Part shown: one piece after another, positions 22,191 through 32,837 of the stretch | Position numbering within the stretch: position 1 is the first letter of the stretch | Layout: each line of letters starts with the position of its first letter | Source: Cytidiella melzeri | Lineage: Eukaryota; Basidiomycota; Agaricomycetes; Polyporales; Irpicaceae | Length of the DNA: 64,000 nucleotides | Direction: 5' to 3' | Assembly: GCA_022592445.1 (NCBI GenBank) | Contig: JABYQR010000190.1 | Coordinates: forward strand, 24,281-88,280 | Position numbers and translations under genes: made by a program | Notes under the pieces: model-generated | The model's database searches: none | Told to the model about the DNA's origin: nothing | What the model saw: only the letters and a program-made list of their open reading frames with translations

Positions 22191-22672
22191 TGTCGGATTT
22201 GGACTTAGCAAGATCAAGGGTTCGGCCTCGGAGACTCGGGGTCGGCGAAGACGAAGTCGGAGGAAGAGTTTCAGAACAGAAGTCGGGCAACGACGAGTAA
22301 GACAACTTCAGCAAGTGAAGTCGAATGAAGAGGTAGGAATAGGATGGGGATCTTATTCGATATTCGAACTTAAACTTCTACTGTACAATTGAGTCTGGTT
22401 ATATAGTACTAGAAGTTGTAAGTCCGATAAGGCATGCATGTATGGTCCGAGACAAGAGAGGATTAGATCAGGCGAATAATCAGAGTCGGAGGAAATTCGG
22501 AGAAAAGTACAAAGGGATATCTACAACTGATGAAACCGGTGATAGCAAGCACAAGGTAAATCGGAGGAACATCGGTGTTGGACCGTGTGACGAGTTGAGG
22601 ATGTGGCTGTGCAAGGATAAGGATGTCGGATGTCCGGTGCCGATCACGTGATCGGATCGGATCGTAATACGA
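22191..22672 (+). other. Probable 5' LTR and leader remnant of a Ty3/gypsy element
   Basis: The sequence begins TGTCGGATTTGG immediately after the KDZ end and runs about 480 bp without a gene up to the pol remnant. A TG start and a TATATAGTAC box near 22401 fit an LTR. No second copy was found in the window, so the LTR end cannot be placed. Gag, protease, reverse transcriptase and RNase H are absent between here and the integrase, so the element is internally deleted. Confidence 0.4.
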
Positions 22673-24389
22673 ATGAACAATGGCGATAAGCAGTTGAACC
22701 ATGAAGAAAGACCGGTGCCACCGCGACAAGGGGGACCAAGATCTAAAAAAGGGGAACATGTGGTTGTGCCAAACAAAGTGTCAACAGCGGAGACAGATAC
22801 ACCCATTCATACTAGCTCACCTGGTAATGGAACCGAGACAGGGGGTGGGTTGAGCGTGACCCAGCCACCATCAGACCAAATAGATAAGAGCGACACAAAC
22901 ATACCTACCAGTGTACTGACTACGAGCGAACTGGGGATGCCTATGCCGGACAGCATTCGAGGGCGATATGACAAAGACGTGTTCTTTAGACACATTATTG
23001 CAAACCCTACCCAGTTCCGTGAGTTTGACTAAACTCTTGTTTCTCAAACGCGAGGGACATAAAGTGCTGTGCATACCGGATGTAAAAATTGGACAAAGAC
23101 GAATCCGTGAGATTCTGATTTGGCATGCTCATTCGGTATTAGCTCACCTCGGGAAACACAAAACTCTAACATACCTCCGCGAGGAGGTACGGTGGAAGAG
23201 CATGGTAGACGACGTATCAGAATACTGTAAGTCATGCGGGGTGTGCATGACGAGCAAATCAGCGACTCAGCAGCCTATGGGACTGTTGTGAACATTACCA
23301 ATACCTCGCAGGCCGTGGCAGAGCATTGCGCTCGACTTCGTGGGGCCTTTGCCCCAATTGACTAATCGACTTGGAAAGTTTGACATGATCTGCGTTATCA
23401 TTGATCAGTTAACGTCAATGGTACATCTCGTGCCAACTCAGCAGACTTACGGGGCCAAGCAGATTGCCCAGGTGATTTTTGAAACGGTGTATAAACTGCA
23501 TGGTCTACCAGAGCGAATTACTAGCGATAGCGACAGCTTGTTCACTAGTATATTCTGGAAAGAATTACACTCACTGCTGGGAACCAAGCTTTGACTATCG
23601 TCAGCGTATCATCCTCAGACGGACGGTGCCACCGAACGCGCAAATCGCACAATGACTCAAATGCTGAGGCAGTGTGTGAGCTCCAATCAAACGGACTGGG
23701 TGCAGAAGTTACCTGCAATTGAGTTAGCTATGAATATGGCCCGTTCCGACACAACCGGTTTCTCACCATTTTTCCTGAACTACGGGCAGATGCCTCGTAC
23801 GCTCGTCTGGGACCATCAGTCTGAATATCCAGGGGTGCAAAGGTTTGCGCTACAGATGAAGCAGGCGATTATGGCTGCACACGACACAATAATAGCAGCT
23901 CGTGCGTTGCAGACGGCACAGGCCAATAAGCACTGACGGAATGTACCTGAGTTCAAAGAAGGAACATTAGTATACCTGTCAACAAAGAACTTACAGCTTC
24001 CAAAGGGACGAGCTCGTAAGTTGGTCCCAAAGTATATTGGTCCATTTGCGATCACAAAGGTGATCATTGATCTGTCCGACGAGTTGAAGGCGCGGGGAAT
24101 ACACGACGTGTTCCATGCATCATTACTGAGGCCCCATATACCAAATGATGACAGATGTTTCCCAGGCAGACAGTTTCACCGTCTGCCTGGTTTCGGAGAA
24201 CAGCCACGGGAATGGAGTGTCGACCGTATATTGTCCCATAGCGGAAAGGGCAGTGCGGCGGGATTTGAGGTACAGTGGTCCACGGGGGATGTGACCTGGA
24301 CCCCGTATTTTGACATCAAACACCTGCAGGCATTTGATGAGTACTGTAAAGCATTAGGCATCAATGGTATAAGTCAGCTACCACCGAAA
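22673..24389 (+). pseudogene. Ty3/gypsy integrase with chromodomain, inactivated
   Basis: In order: the linker before integrase, an H2C2 zinc-binding region (HAHSVLAHLGKHKTL ... CKSCGVC), and the integrase core (ALDFVGPLP, then LPERITSDSD, then AYHPQTDGATERANRT). A GPF..TKV/FHASLLRPH region and a chromodomain-like end (VQWSTGDVTWTPYFDIKHL) follow. Lesions are a frame change near 23020, TGA near 23289, TGA at about 23592 and TGA at about 23935. The last two sit where arginine is expected. The chromodomain places it with Chromoviridae-like Ty3 elements of basidiomycetes. The open frame continues past the chromodomain to 24950. Confidence 0.85.
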
Positions 24390-24674
24390 CCCGACCGAGA
24401 TGAAGGAAACGACTCAGGAGTGGCAGCTTGCGGAGTGGCGATAGACCGTAGTGGTTATCATAGTGCAAGAGTGGCAACCTCAATCGCGCCTGGCGTGAAA
24501 CCTCATTGCCCAAGTGGCACATCGTCGAGTGGCATAACCACCGATGGAGGGCGTGAGTGGCACCAGAAAAATCACTATAAGAGAGAGAGAGGTGGAGGTC
24601 AGAACGACAGAACATCTTGTTTGAACATAACTCACCAGCATATCCGCAATCCCCATCCTCTCGATCATCACAAC

Positions 24675-25348
24675 ATGCCCCGCGTTGCATCCGATTTCAC
24701 TGCTGAAGACGGCCTGAAGTGGGAGAGATACACTGAAAAGTGTAAGCTTTTCCACGCAGGCAAGGCCAATCACCCCGGTGCACCGCCCGAGGGCTACATC
24801 AGCGTATACCGAGCGATCAAGAAAAAGTACGCGCCTTTGCCAGACGATGTTCCATCTCTCTGTTGCCCCCGCGCTCCGACCTCTGGTCCCGCGGTATCCA
24901 TGTCTGACACCGCATTCGGCAAGTGGATGCGGATGCAAGAGCAGACCTAAGCGCATTTGCTCCGCGCATTACAGATGACACAGGAACAGGCGAGAGATCG
25001 TTGTCCTACTGATCAGGGTAGATCCAGGGGTCCCGGTGGCTTCAGAGGAGGTCCAGGTGGCTTCAGAGGAGGTCGAGGAGGAGATCAAGGAGATCGAGGC
25101 AAGAAAGAAAAGGGAGCCCACCATCCTAAGAACTTTGCTGAACGAGTCTCCCCTCCACGTGAACCGAAGGTCAAATACTATGATTGTCGCAAGGACCGCT
25201 GTAAGCAACAGCGAGAACAGAGGGCAGATAACCAAATCACTGTGTCGGAGGGTGAGTTATACATCAGGAGAATCATCAAAGGGATGTTTGACTCAGCTGG
25301 AAATTTTCAGCCGGTCCATCCGACACCTACGACATCGACGTCCAAGAA
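24675..25348 (+). pseudogene. Unrecognised RGG-containing ORF, first part (split by copia)
   Basis: From ATG 24675, preceded by a CT-rich leader, the frame encodes a basic helical segment (KWERYTEKCKLFHAGKANH, GYISVYRAIKKKYAPLP) and SGPAVSMSDTAFGKWMRMQ. After a TAA at 24948-24950 the same frame continues with a Gly/Arg-rich run (GGFRGGPGGFRGGRGG). It ends at the copia target site 25349-25353. The TAA lies where CAA would continue the frame. The same register extends from the gypsy chromodomain upstream, so this may be a 3' ORF of that retroelement or a separate gene. I do not recognise the family with confidence. RGG runs suggest RNA binding. Confidence 0.45.
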
Positions 25349-25353
25349 GGATT

Positions 25354-25685
25354 TATTGCAGGGTTACGAGAGAGCCGCTCTAAGATACGCGAAGCGAAGG
25401 TGAACTCAGTAAGCCTCGATGAAAAGAGGTACTAATGGATTGCACTGCTAACCTAAGATACGCGAAGCGAAGGTGAACTACAGTGTATTAGATAGTGTAT
25501 GAAACATGTAACAAAACGAGTGAACGAACCTCAGTAAGCCTCGATGAAAAGAGGTACTGAGGAAAAAGAGAACTCGGTCGCACCGAATCGAAAACCGCGG
25601 GCGCTAGAACGTTTACACAACAGTCCGTAAAAGGAAGGTGAGTTCATGGCTGATGAACAGCAACGAAAAAGCTTTGATTCCAACA
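25354..25685 (-). repeat. 3' LTR of the copia element
   Basis: A 332 bp direct repeat of 30060-30391. Within it, two internal motifs are each duplicated: AAGATACGCGAAGCGAAGGT, and AGTAAGCCTCGATGAAAAGA. A purine-rich GAGTGGGCG (minus strand) directly precedes it and may be the polypurine tract. Confidence 0.92.
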
Positions 25686-25707
25686 CGCCCACTCAGCGGG
25701 TATGAAC

Positions 25708-28700
25708 TTATAACTGCCCCATGCCATCCAGAAAACGGTTGTGCTTCTCGCGAGCGAGAGGCTTCGTCATGATGTCGGCGACCTGATCTCCAGTAGGAAC
25801 ATATTCAGGTAGAATAAGGGCGTCTTCGTATGCGTCGCGCGTGAAGTGATACCGGACCGCGATATGCTTTGTACGTTCGTGATGTTCCGGATTCTTGATC
25901 AGGGCAATAGCGGACTGGTTGTCAATGAGGAGAGGGACAGCATAAGAAGGAGAGAGGTGTCCAATCTCGATAAGAAAAGCGCGAAGCCAAATGGCTTCCT
26001 TTGTGGCGTGCAAAGCTGCCATGTATTCGGCCTCAGTGCTCGAAAGAGCAGTGGAATGCTGTTGCTTCGATGACCAGCTAATGGCGCCACCGGATAGAAC
26101 AAACGTGTAACCAGTGATTGAGCGTCGATTGTTGGGGTCCGAGGCCCAGTCAGCGTCGACGTAGCCAATAAGGTCGGCCGAAATTGAATCGCGTGCGTCC
26201 GGAGGAGTTCCGCGATATGTGAGGCGGAGGTCTTTGCTACCTCGAAGGTAACGGTAGACCCGGGTAATTGCGAGTAGGTGTTCTCGACCTGGGGTTGCGG
26301 CGTGCTTGCTCAAGGCGCCCACTGAATAGGCAAGGTCGGGTCGAGTCCCAATCATTGCGTACATCAGCGAGCCGAGCATTGACTGATACTGCTTGACGTC
26401 GACCTCGGACTCGTTAGCGTGAAGCTTGATGAGTTTCGAGTTGGGGTCCATAGGAGTGGAGACCGGTCGACTGTCAGAGAGTCCGAAGCGGTCGAGGATA
26501 GTGGTGATGAACTGTCGTTGTGACAGCTCGAGAATGCGGCGTGGGCGGTCGCGTATGATCTCCATGTTGAGGATCCATCGGGCCTCGCCTAAATCGGTCA
26601 TCTCAAACTCGCGGTGGAAGCTTGCCTTGAAAAGGTTGATGACCTTGATGTCTTTGGAGACAATGAGCATGTCGTCGACGTAGACGGCGCAGATGACAGG
26701 TGTGCCACTCTCCATCTTGAAGAAAACAGCGTGGTCGTGATGCGATCGAGTGAAACCACGGTCGGTGAATTCCTTTGCGAGTCGCTGGTACCATTGGCGG
26801 CTGGACTGCTTCAGGCCGTAGAGAGACTTCTTCAGCTTCCAGACAGAGCTGTCATCGCCTTCGAAGCCGGGAGGAGGTTTCATGTAGATCTCCTCGTTGA
26901 GATCGCCGTTGAGGAAAGCGGACTTGACGTCCATCTGGTGAATTTCGAGGTCCTCTTGAGCAGCGATAGCGAGAATGGTGCGAATTGATGTGAATTTGGA
27001 TACCGGTGCGAACGTATCGTTGTAGTCGACTCCTTCGACCTGCGTAAAGCCCTTTGCGACGAGACGTGCCTTGTGCTTGACAATTTCACCGTCTGGTCCA
27101 CGCTTAATGGCAAAGACCCAGCGGCAGTCTACAAGGGTCCGGTCCTTAGGCCTCTCCACCTCGTCGTACAGCTTCGCCTTGAGGAAAGCTTCCATCTCTG
27201 CAACACACGCAAGCCTCCATTCGAGAGCGTCTGGCCGTGCCATAGCTTGAGCGTAGGTGCGTGGTGGTTCGTCGAGTGAAGCCTTGAGAGCGTGCTGTTG
27301 CTCTGCTTCCTTCGCCTTTGCGACCGCTTCAATGGAGGCCTTGTCCCTGGAGTTCAAGTTGAACTTGGGATGGTCGTCCTGGGTAGGCAGTTGCTTAGTT
27401 CGAGTAGAACGCCGGAGTTCAGGAGCAGGTGCAGGAATGTGACGAGTGCGTGATAGAGTGGCAGGTCCGGGAGCAGGAGCGGCACCTGGTACAACGTCCT
27501 CAACAGGAGGTTCTGGGTGAGGAGAGGGTGCACGCAAGATGGCCTGTTCAGCATCGGATTCAACATCTTGTACGTCCGTCGACGTGTTCGACATGTCCTC
27601 CTTGGGTGTAGAGTCTCTGCTGCGATTCAGAGGGGCTGAAGACGGTGAAACGTCGAGGGTATCGTCGATGTCGATGATGACGCGGTCTGGGTCTAGCATG
27701 GAGCCTTCGTCAAAGATGACGTCGCGTGACTCGTAAATGCGACCAGAGGGGCGGTGAAGAACACAGTAGGCCTTGCAATGTTCAGCATATCCAAGGTGCA
27801 CGCACTCGAGTGACTTAGCATCGAGCTTCTTGCGCTTCTCCTCAGGAATGTGAACATAGGCTTTGCAGCCAAAGATGCGTAGATGGGCGACTGACGGTTT
27901 GTTGCCAGTGGACGCCTCATATGGTGTCTTGCCATCAAGGGCACGAGTCGGAGTACGTTGGAGGATGTGCGTGGCGTAGAGAACTGCGTGGCCCCAGTAC
28001 GTCTTCGGAAGTCCAGCGTCCTTGAGCATAGTCCGTGCCATCTCCATGATCGTGCGGTTCATGCGCTCTGCGACACCATTTTCCTGCGGCGTGTAGGGGT
28101 TTGTCTTCTCGTGGTGAATCCCCTTGCTGCGGAGAAACGCCTCGAACTCGTCAGAGCAAAACTCGCCACCTCCGTCGCTACGGAAGTAGTTGCCTCGTTC
28201 ACCAGTGAGGGCCTCAGCACGAGCGTAGTAGTCCTTCGTGTGACTGAGAGTCTCGCTTTTGTGCTTGAGAAGGTTGGTGACTGGGAGGTGAGAGGCTTCA
28301 TCGACGTGGAGAGCGAAGTAGCGGTGACCTTGAGGTGTTTGGGTGTCCATTGGTCCGCAAACGTCAGCGTACACACGGTTGAGGACGCGCGAGCTCTCGG
28401 TGTTGGATACCTTTGGAATGGGAAGACGAGTCTGCTTGCCCTCGAGGCAAGGGACGCAGATAGTCTTGGGGCGAGTCTGCTCACCGGTGATGTCCATCCC
28501 TTCGACCATGCCCTGTTGAACCATCTTTAAGACGGAGTCAACGTTGATGTGACCGAGTCGGCGGTGCCAAGTTGTGACGTCAGCCTTAGCGACGGGCTTG
28601 ACGTTGGCCTTGAGCGCGGTGAGAGGGAGTGGAGAGTCGGCGGAGTGCGCGCCCACTGAAGCGATGTAAGCGCGAAGGACTGGGAATGGTGTCGAGTTCA

Positions 28701-29985
28701 AGACGTAGAGGCCTTGGGTACGAGAGGCGCAGCCTGCCAGTTGGCCATCGGCGCGAAGGATGTTGCAAGAGTTGTCCTTGAAGGCGATGTGGAAGCCTTT
28801 CTTGGTGAGGTGCGAGACGGAAAGCAGGTTCCCGTTGAGCTCTGGTACGTGGTAGACGTCAGAGAAGAGCGACTTCTTCGTCTGGTTTGCGCCAACGTGG
28901 AGGTTGACGGCAACACGTCCAATACCGACAGCTTTGATAGCGCGGTCGTCGCCTAGAAGGACCTGGAGAGGCGAAGCGAGAGGTTGGTACGTGAGGAACC
29001 AGTGGCGTTGCGAACTCATGTGCACAGAGGCACCGGAGTCGATAATCCACTTTGAAGGGAGGTCGGCACGGCCGGCGTGACCGTTCGCCATGAACAGCTG
29101 GAACGTTTCGGAGTCCTCGCTGTGGTCCACGACGGCGACCTTTGCGTGCTCGCCCTCCTTCGACTTGTCCTTGTCCTTCCCTGCCTTGTCCTTTGAGGCC
29201 TTCTCCTCCTTATCCTTCTTCATTTTCCTGCACTCCTCCGTCGGGTGGCCCTTCTTCTTACAGTAAAGGCACCGGACGTCTGACTTCTTGCTCTGCTGGC
29301 CGGACTTGGCCTTCCCGGTCTTGGCGAGAAGAGCGATCTGAGCCGGATCGCGACGCGACTTCTCCTCCATGAGAATGGCGTTGATAACCGCGTCGGTCGA
29401 TGGCTTGTCAGTCGAGGCCATGAGTATGGTCGAGAGGACGGAGTACGAGGGAGGAAGGGACATGATCATCGCCGAAGCAATGATCGCGTCGTCGAGAGGT
29501 TGACCGAGAGACGTGAGAATGAAGCCTTTCTGGCGCATCGCGTTGAGTTGAGGTTCGAGGGGCGTCTCGTCGGAGAGCGTGCCGCGGAAAAGGTCGGTGA
29601 GAAGCAGAACGATAGTCTGCTTACCTTTGCCCTCGTATCGCGTGTTGAGCTTCTCCCAAGCGTCCTTCGCCAACGTAGTGTAGAGAACGCCATTCAGAGG
29701 CTCATCTCCGAGGGTGAGCGTGATTTGCGCGAGCGCCTCCTGGTTCGAGCGCATAAATTCTGCGTGCTCGTCCGGTTTAGTCGATCCAGGGTCCTTTTGC
29801 GTGCCATCGACAATCCCCATCAGTCCGCGCAGCTCGAGAACGGTTTTGATACGGTACTTCCACGTCTGGAAGTTCGAACCATTGTCTTCCAATTTCCCAA
29901 TGTCGAGAAGTCGATTGGAAGCGGCCACTTGGCGGGATGATGAGGTGGGTGTAGGTGTAGCCGGAGGGTCAGGAGTGGTCGACAT
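25708..29985 (-). CDS. Ty1/copia gag-pol polyprotein (1425 aa, intact)
   Basis: A single ORF with the copia domain order. A gag capsid region covers about residues 20-230. The CCHC zinc knuckle CLYCKKKGHPTEEC is near 237. The aspartic protease active site WIIDSGASVHMS is near 312. A GAG-pre-integrase motif (WHRRLGHINV) lies near 475. The integrase catalytic core begins with YADVCGPMD near 540 and continues with FRSDGGGEF and the E of QENGVAERMN. The reverse transcriptase has KARLVAKGFTQ and YVDD near 1103. The RNase H has GYVDADWASDPNNRRS near 1278 and SSTEAEYMA. Gag and pol share one frame, as in many copia elements. No lesion was found, so the protein is predicted functional. Confidence 0.95.
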   Translation of the reverse strand: MSTTPDPPATPTPTSSSRQVAASNRLLDIGKLEDNGSNFQTWKYRIKTVLELRGLMGIVDGTQKDPGSTKPDEHAEFMRSNQEALAQITLTLGDEPLNGVLYTTLAKDAWEKLNTRYEGKGKQTIVLLLTDLFRGTLSDETPLEPQLNAMRQKGFILTSLGQPLDDAIIASAMIMSLPPSYSVLSTILMASTDKPSTDAVINAILMEEKSRRDPAQIALLAKTGKAKSGQQSKKSDVRCLYCKKKGHPTEECRKMKKDKEEKASKDKAGKDKDKSKEGEHAKVAVVDHSEDSETFQLFMANGHAGRADLPSKWIIDSGASVHMSSQRHWFLTYQPLASPLQVLLGDDRAIKAVGIGRVAVNLHVGANQTKKSLFSDVYHVPELNGNLLSVSHLTKKGFHIAFKDNSCNILRADGQLAGCASRTQGLYVLNSTPFPVLRAYIASVGAHSADSPLPLTALKANVKPVAKADVTTWHRRLGHINVDSVLKMVQQGMVEGMDITGEQTRPKTICVPCLEGKQTRLPIPKVSNTESSRVLNRVYADVCGPMDTQTPQGHRYFALHVDEASHLPVTNLLKHKSETLSHTKDYYARAEALTGERGNYFRSDGGGEFCSDEFEAFLRSKGIHHEKTNPYTPQENGVAERMNRTIMEMARTMLKDAGLPKTYWGHAVLYATHILQRTPTRALDGKTPYEASTGNKPSVAHLRIFGCKAYVHIPEEKRKKLDAKSLECVHLGYAEHCKAYCVLHRPSGRIYESRDVIFDEGSMLDPDRVIIDIDDTLDVSPSSAPLNRSRDSTPKEDMSNTSTDVQDVESDAEQAILRAPSPHPEPPVEDVVPGAAPAPGPATLSRTRHIPAPAPELRRSTRTKQLPTQDDHPKFNLNSRDKASIEAVAKAKEAEQQHALKASLDEPPRTYAQAMARPDALEWRLACVAEMEAFLKAKLYDEVERPKDRTLVDCRWVFAIKRGPDGEIVKHKARLVAKGFTQVEGVDYNDTFAPVSKFTSIRTILAIAAQEDLEIHQMDVKSAFLNGDLNEEIYMKPPPGFEGDDSSVWKLKKSLYGLKQSSRQWYQRLAKEFTDRGFTRSHHDHAVFFKMESGTPVICAVYVDDMLIVSKDIKVINLFKASFHREFEMTDLGEARWILNMEIIRDRPRRILELSQRQFITTILDRFGLSDSRPVSTPMDPNSKLIKLHANESEVDVKQYQSMLGSLMYAMIGTRPDLAYSVGALSKHAATPGREHLLAITRVYRYLRGSKDLRLTYRGTPPDARDSISADLIGYVDADWASDPNNRRSITGYTFVLSGGAISWSSKQQHSTALSSTEAEYMAALHATKEAIWLRAFLIEIGHLSPSYAVPLLIDNQSAIALIKNPEHHERTKHIAVRYHFTRDAYEDALILPEYVPTGDQVADIMTKPLAREKHNRFLDGMGQL

Positions 29986-30047
29986 ATTGGATTAAGTGAG
30001 TGTTAAGCTTGTGTTTTAAAAAGAGCGGGGTTGATTATAAGCTTCCG

Positions 30048-30059
30048 GGGCTCATAACC
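30048..30059 (-). promoter_or_regulatory. Copia primer-binding site matching the initiator tRNA-Met anticodon arm
   Basis: Directly inside the 5' LTR the minus strand reads GGTTATGAGCCC. This is complementary to GGGCUCAUAACC, the anticodon stem-loop of eukaryotic initiator tRNA-Met. Priming from an internal tRNA fragment (half-tRNA) is known for Drosophila copia and inferred for fungal copia elements. The position next to the LTR supports the LTR boundary at 30060. Confidence 0.75.
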
Positions 30060-30391
30060 TATTGCAGGGTTACGAGAGAGCCGCTCTAAGATACGCGAAG
30101 CGAAGGTGAACTCAGTAAGCCTCGATGAAAAGAGGTACTAATGGATTGCACTGCTAACCTAAGATACGCGAAGCGAAGGTGAACTACAGTGTATTAGATA
30201 GTGTATGAAACATGTAACAAAACGAGTGAACGAACCTCAGTAAGCCTCGATGAAAAGAGGTACTGAGGAAAAAGAGAACTCGGTCGCACCGAATCGAAAA
30301 CCGCGGGCGCTAGAACGTTTACACAACAGTCCGTAAAAGGAAGGTGAGTTCATGGCTGATGAACAGCAACGAAAAAGCTTTGATTCCAACA
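30060..30391 (-). repeat. 5' LTR of the copia element
   Basis: Identical by eye to 25354-25685. It begins (minus strand) TGTTGGAATC at 30391 and ends next to the primer-binding site. Confidence 0.92.
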
Positions 30392-30640
30392 GGATTGTCG
30401 GGAACCTTTACCCCGCTCAGTGAAGACGAATTCACGACGAGCTACGACCTCATCGACGACTCCGAACCGATGGGATGTGCATGAGCAGGTAGGTCTTGTT
30501 CACAAGACCTGGAGGGCGAATGTAAGGACTAAGCGCCTCCCATCAGATCCGGACGCCACAAAGGTACGGAAGGAACAAGTTCCTCACCCTCGTGTTCTGG
30601 GATATCGGGTGGCATCCAATACCACCGCCTCGACTTGACT
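30392..30640 (+). pseudogene. Unrecognised RGG-containing ORF, second part
   Basis: Starts with the second GGATT of the target duplication and continues the frame cut at 25349: joined across one GGATT, the codons read on as KKDCREPLPRSVKTNSRR and remain open to about 30638. It is basic and Ser/Thr-rich, with no recognised domain. A GTAGGT donor-like site follows near 30489, so the real end is uncertain. Confidence 0.4.
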
Positions 30641-31020
30641 CGCCTCACCTCGTGTACCGTCTCATAACAAATATCTTTCTTCGCTCGCGCTCGTATGCCA
30701 CTCATCCTCGCACTCTCGCCACTCCCCTCTCGCGCCAAGGCACTCGACTACACTCGTGTTTCTTATTCATACCGTTTATCTCTTTGTAAGTACATACTCG
30801 TGTTTCTTTACTTTGTAAAAACCCCTACTCGTAGTTACCTCGCCTCCTTCATATGCCGCTAACTCGGGTAATTGTAGATCACCGCTCGTTGTATATAAGT
30901 AGTACGATGTAAGGGGAGAAAATCCCAAGAACTTCGAATCGACTATCATTCCTACTCACTCTGTTCGACTCTCGAAGACTCTTCTCGTGTTTCTCACCGC
31001 TTTCCCGACGATAACACTGC
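30641..31020. other. No gene seen
   Basis: AT-rich and CT-rich sequence containing a TATA-like GTATATAAGTAG near 30888, followed by pyrimidine-rich stretches. It could be a solo LTR or promoter fragment, but no second copy is available for comparison. Confidence 0.35.
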
Positions 31021-31684
31021 GGGCAAAGGCCGATTTCACATGACGTGAAATGATTGTGAGAGTTATTTGATATGTTAAAAATCCCGTGAATATATAGTTA
31101 TGTTTGGGGGGTTAGATTAATATACAATCAAAGACATTTTTGTGATTTTTCTACAAATTTTCAAGCCTATCTACTGGCAGCCTTTCCGCGCTCCGAAAAT
31201 CTGTGTGAATATTGATTTTTCGGGCAGATTTCCGACCGACCTAAAATTGTAAAAACAATTAGATTTCCCACGTGTGTCGGGTGATGGCAAACATAACGTG
31301 GCAAACAACTTTCACGAACTTTTCGGTAGCACGTGCATGCAACGAGGTAGGCCGCCGGAAATTCTACCCGCCCTTTCCTTTTCTTGATTTTTTCATGCCC
31401 TTTTCCCACGCCCCGCCGAATCCGTGGAAGGCATCTTTTCCACTTGGTTTTCTGAGCCTTGAAAGGTAACTTTCCTTTCATTTTTCTTTTTGATTTAACT
31501 ACCACTTAAACAACAGAAATTCCTGCGCCGGAAAAGCCACAGAATTTGTATAGCATTATTTTGTATTCTCAAACATTAAGAAACAATTCCGAGCCCAAAA
31601 TTGCCTATGGATTATCTGCTGATAGTTAACATTTAAATGGGTAATCATGCAAATTTCAAGGCGTGTGAAATCGGCGTTTGCCCC
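31021..31684. mobile_element. MITE-like non-autonomous DNA element (664 bp)
   Basis: The left end GGGCAAAGGCCGATTTCACA (31021-31040) is mirrored by TGTGAAATCGGCGTTTGCCCC at 31664-31684. The match extends inward imperfectly: ATGACGTGAAATGATT on the left, AATCATGCAAATTTC on the right. The interior is AT-rich and has no meaningful ORF. No clear target duplication is visible in the flanks (AACACTGC and TAGTGTAA). The superfamily is unknown. Confidence 0.6.
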
Positions 31685-32837
31685 TAGTGTAACCGCGCTT
31701 CCCAGCTCTATCTCGCCGAGAACGCACCGAGAACTCACACAACTCTAGTTTGACACTCCGAAGCCTAACCGTCAGAACTCAGCTCCGCAATTCTTGGATC
31801 CCGAAGGAGAATACCACGTCGTCCAGCGGAACGTGGTGCTTAGCTGGTCTCAGTGCCTTCCCCGTTATGCGTTGAGCGCATACTATGTCATCGCCGGTGC
31901 TGAGGGTGTGACAGGACTTCTCAGTCTTGCCTGTAAACGGGCATCCTAGCTAACTACTCGCACTAGGCCTGCGTGTTGATTCCTACATAACGAGCCAGCT
32001 CATGGAGGCTGGTGACGTCCACGCGCAACCGCGGAGTGTGGGCTTTAGACCAGAAGTGCGAGAACAAATTCTACTTGACACGTACGCTTCGGTTGCAGAG
32101 TAAGCAACTGACATTTTCTGCGCCTTCACTTACACGAGAGTAAACGAAACTTGAAGACTACTTCCTCCAAGCACGTCGCGTCCGCAAGCTTGTACGAGCC
32201 GATTTCGATCCAACCTTCCGTGCACGTAACACGCTATTTACCCGAAGCACGAAAGCATCTGATTAGGGCGTCGACGTTCGGCTGCACCCGTACGCCATAA
32301 AAACCGCGCACGCCTCGGACACGACGCAGGGGAGGATGTCTACCAATTGAAAGACTCGAGAGCAGCGTGGACGCGCATTTCCACAACGTATTGACGGTAC
32401 CCACTGGCAGCTCCCGAGCGAGTTTGCGAGCGATGAGCGTACCTGCGGGCGTCGAGGAGGACTAATGGCCTATTGGCGTTAGTGTAACTGGGCAGTAGGG
32501 CTGCGACGTGGTGGTCTTTAGTGCGGGGAAAGAGGTCAAGAATTCAGTGGCAGGGTTTTGTAGACTAGGCGCGTCATTTAGCAACGATACGCAACACTTC
32601 ACACCTGCCTTCTCCGCTTTCGTAAACTCTGTGTGGGACTTACTTCATCAATTGAGACCAAGTACACGAGTCTGAAGTGAAGGTTCTAAAAACGGATATG
32701 AAATCATGAGTACGCGTACAAAACATTCAGCTTGGGTATGCACTCCACTGCAACAAACATCATCAGTAACTGAGGATGGTAGACCTTGGAGCCGAGCTGT
32801 ACTCACCGTTCGCAGCACAAGAATACCGTACTCGTGC
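31685..32837. other. No gene seen
   Basis: About 1.15 kb without a supported coding frame on either strand. It would include the 3' UTR and downstream region of the minus-strand ankyrin gene. Confidence 0.45.

Larger units (their letters stand above)
25354..30391 (-). mobile_element. Ty1/copia retrotransposon, complete, recently inserted
   Basis: Two 332 bp LTRs (25354-25685 and 30060-30391) are identical as far as I can see. They flank one uninterrupted gag-pol ORF on the minus strand. The element is bracketed by GGATT at 25349-25353 and 30392-30396, a 5 bp target duplication. Read on the minus strand, the LTR begins TGTTGGAATC and ends CAATA. Identical LTRs plus an intact ORF indicate a young, possibly active copy. 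It sits inside an ORF that reads through in frame when the element and one GGATT are discounted. Confidence 0.95.

Noticed and set aside
30880..31020. Solo LTR with TATA box
   Set aside because: Plausible from GTATATAAG and the following CT-rich sequence, but there is no second copy or target duplication to support it.
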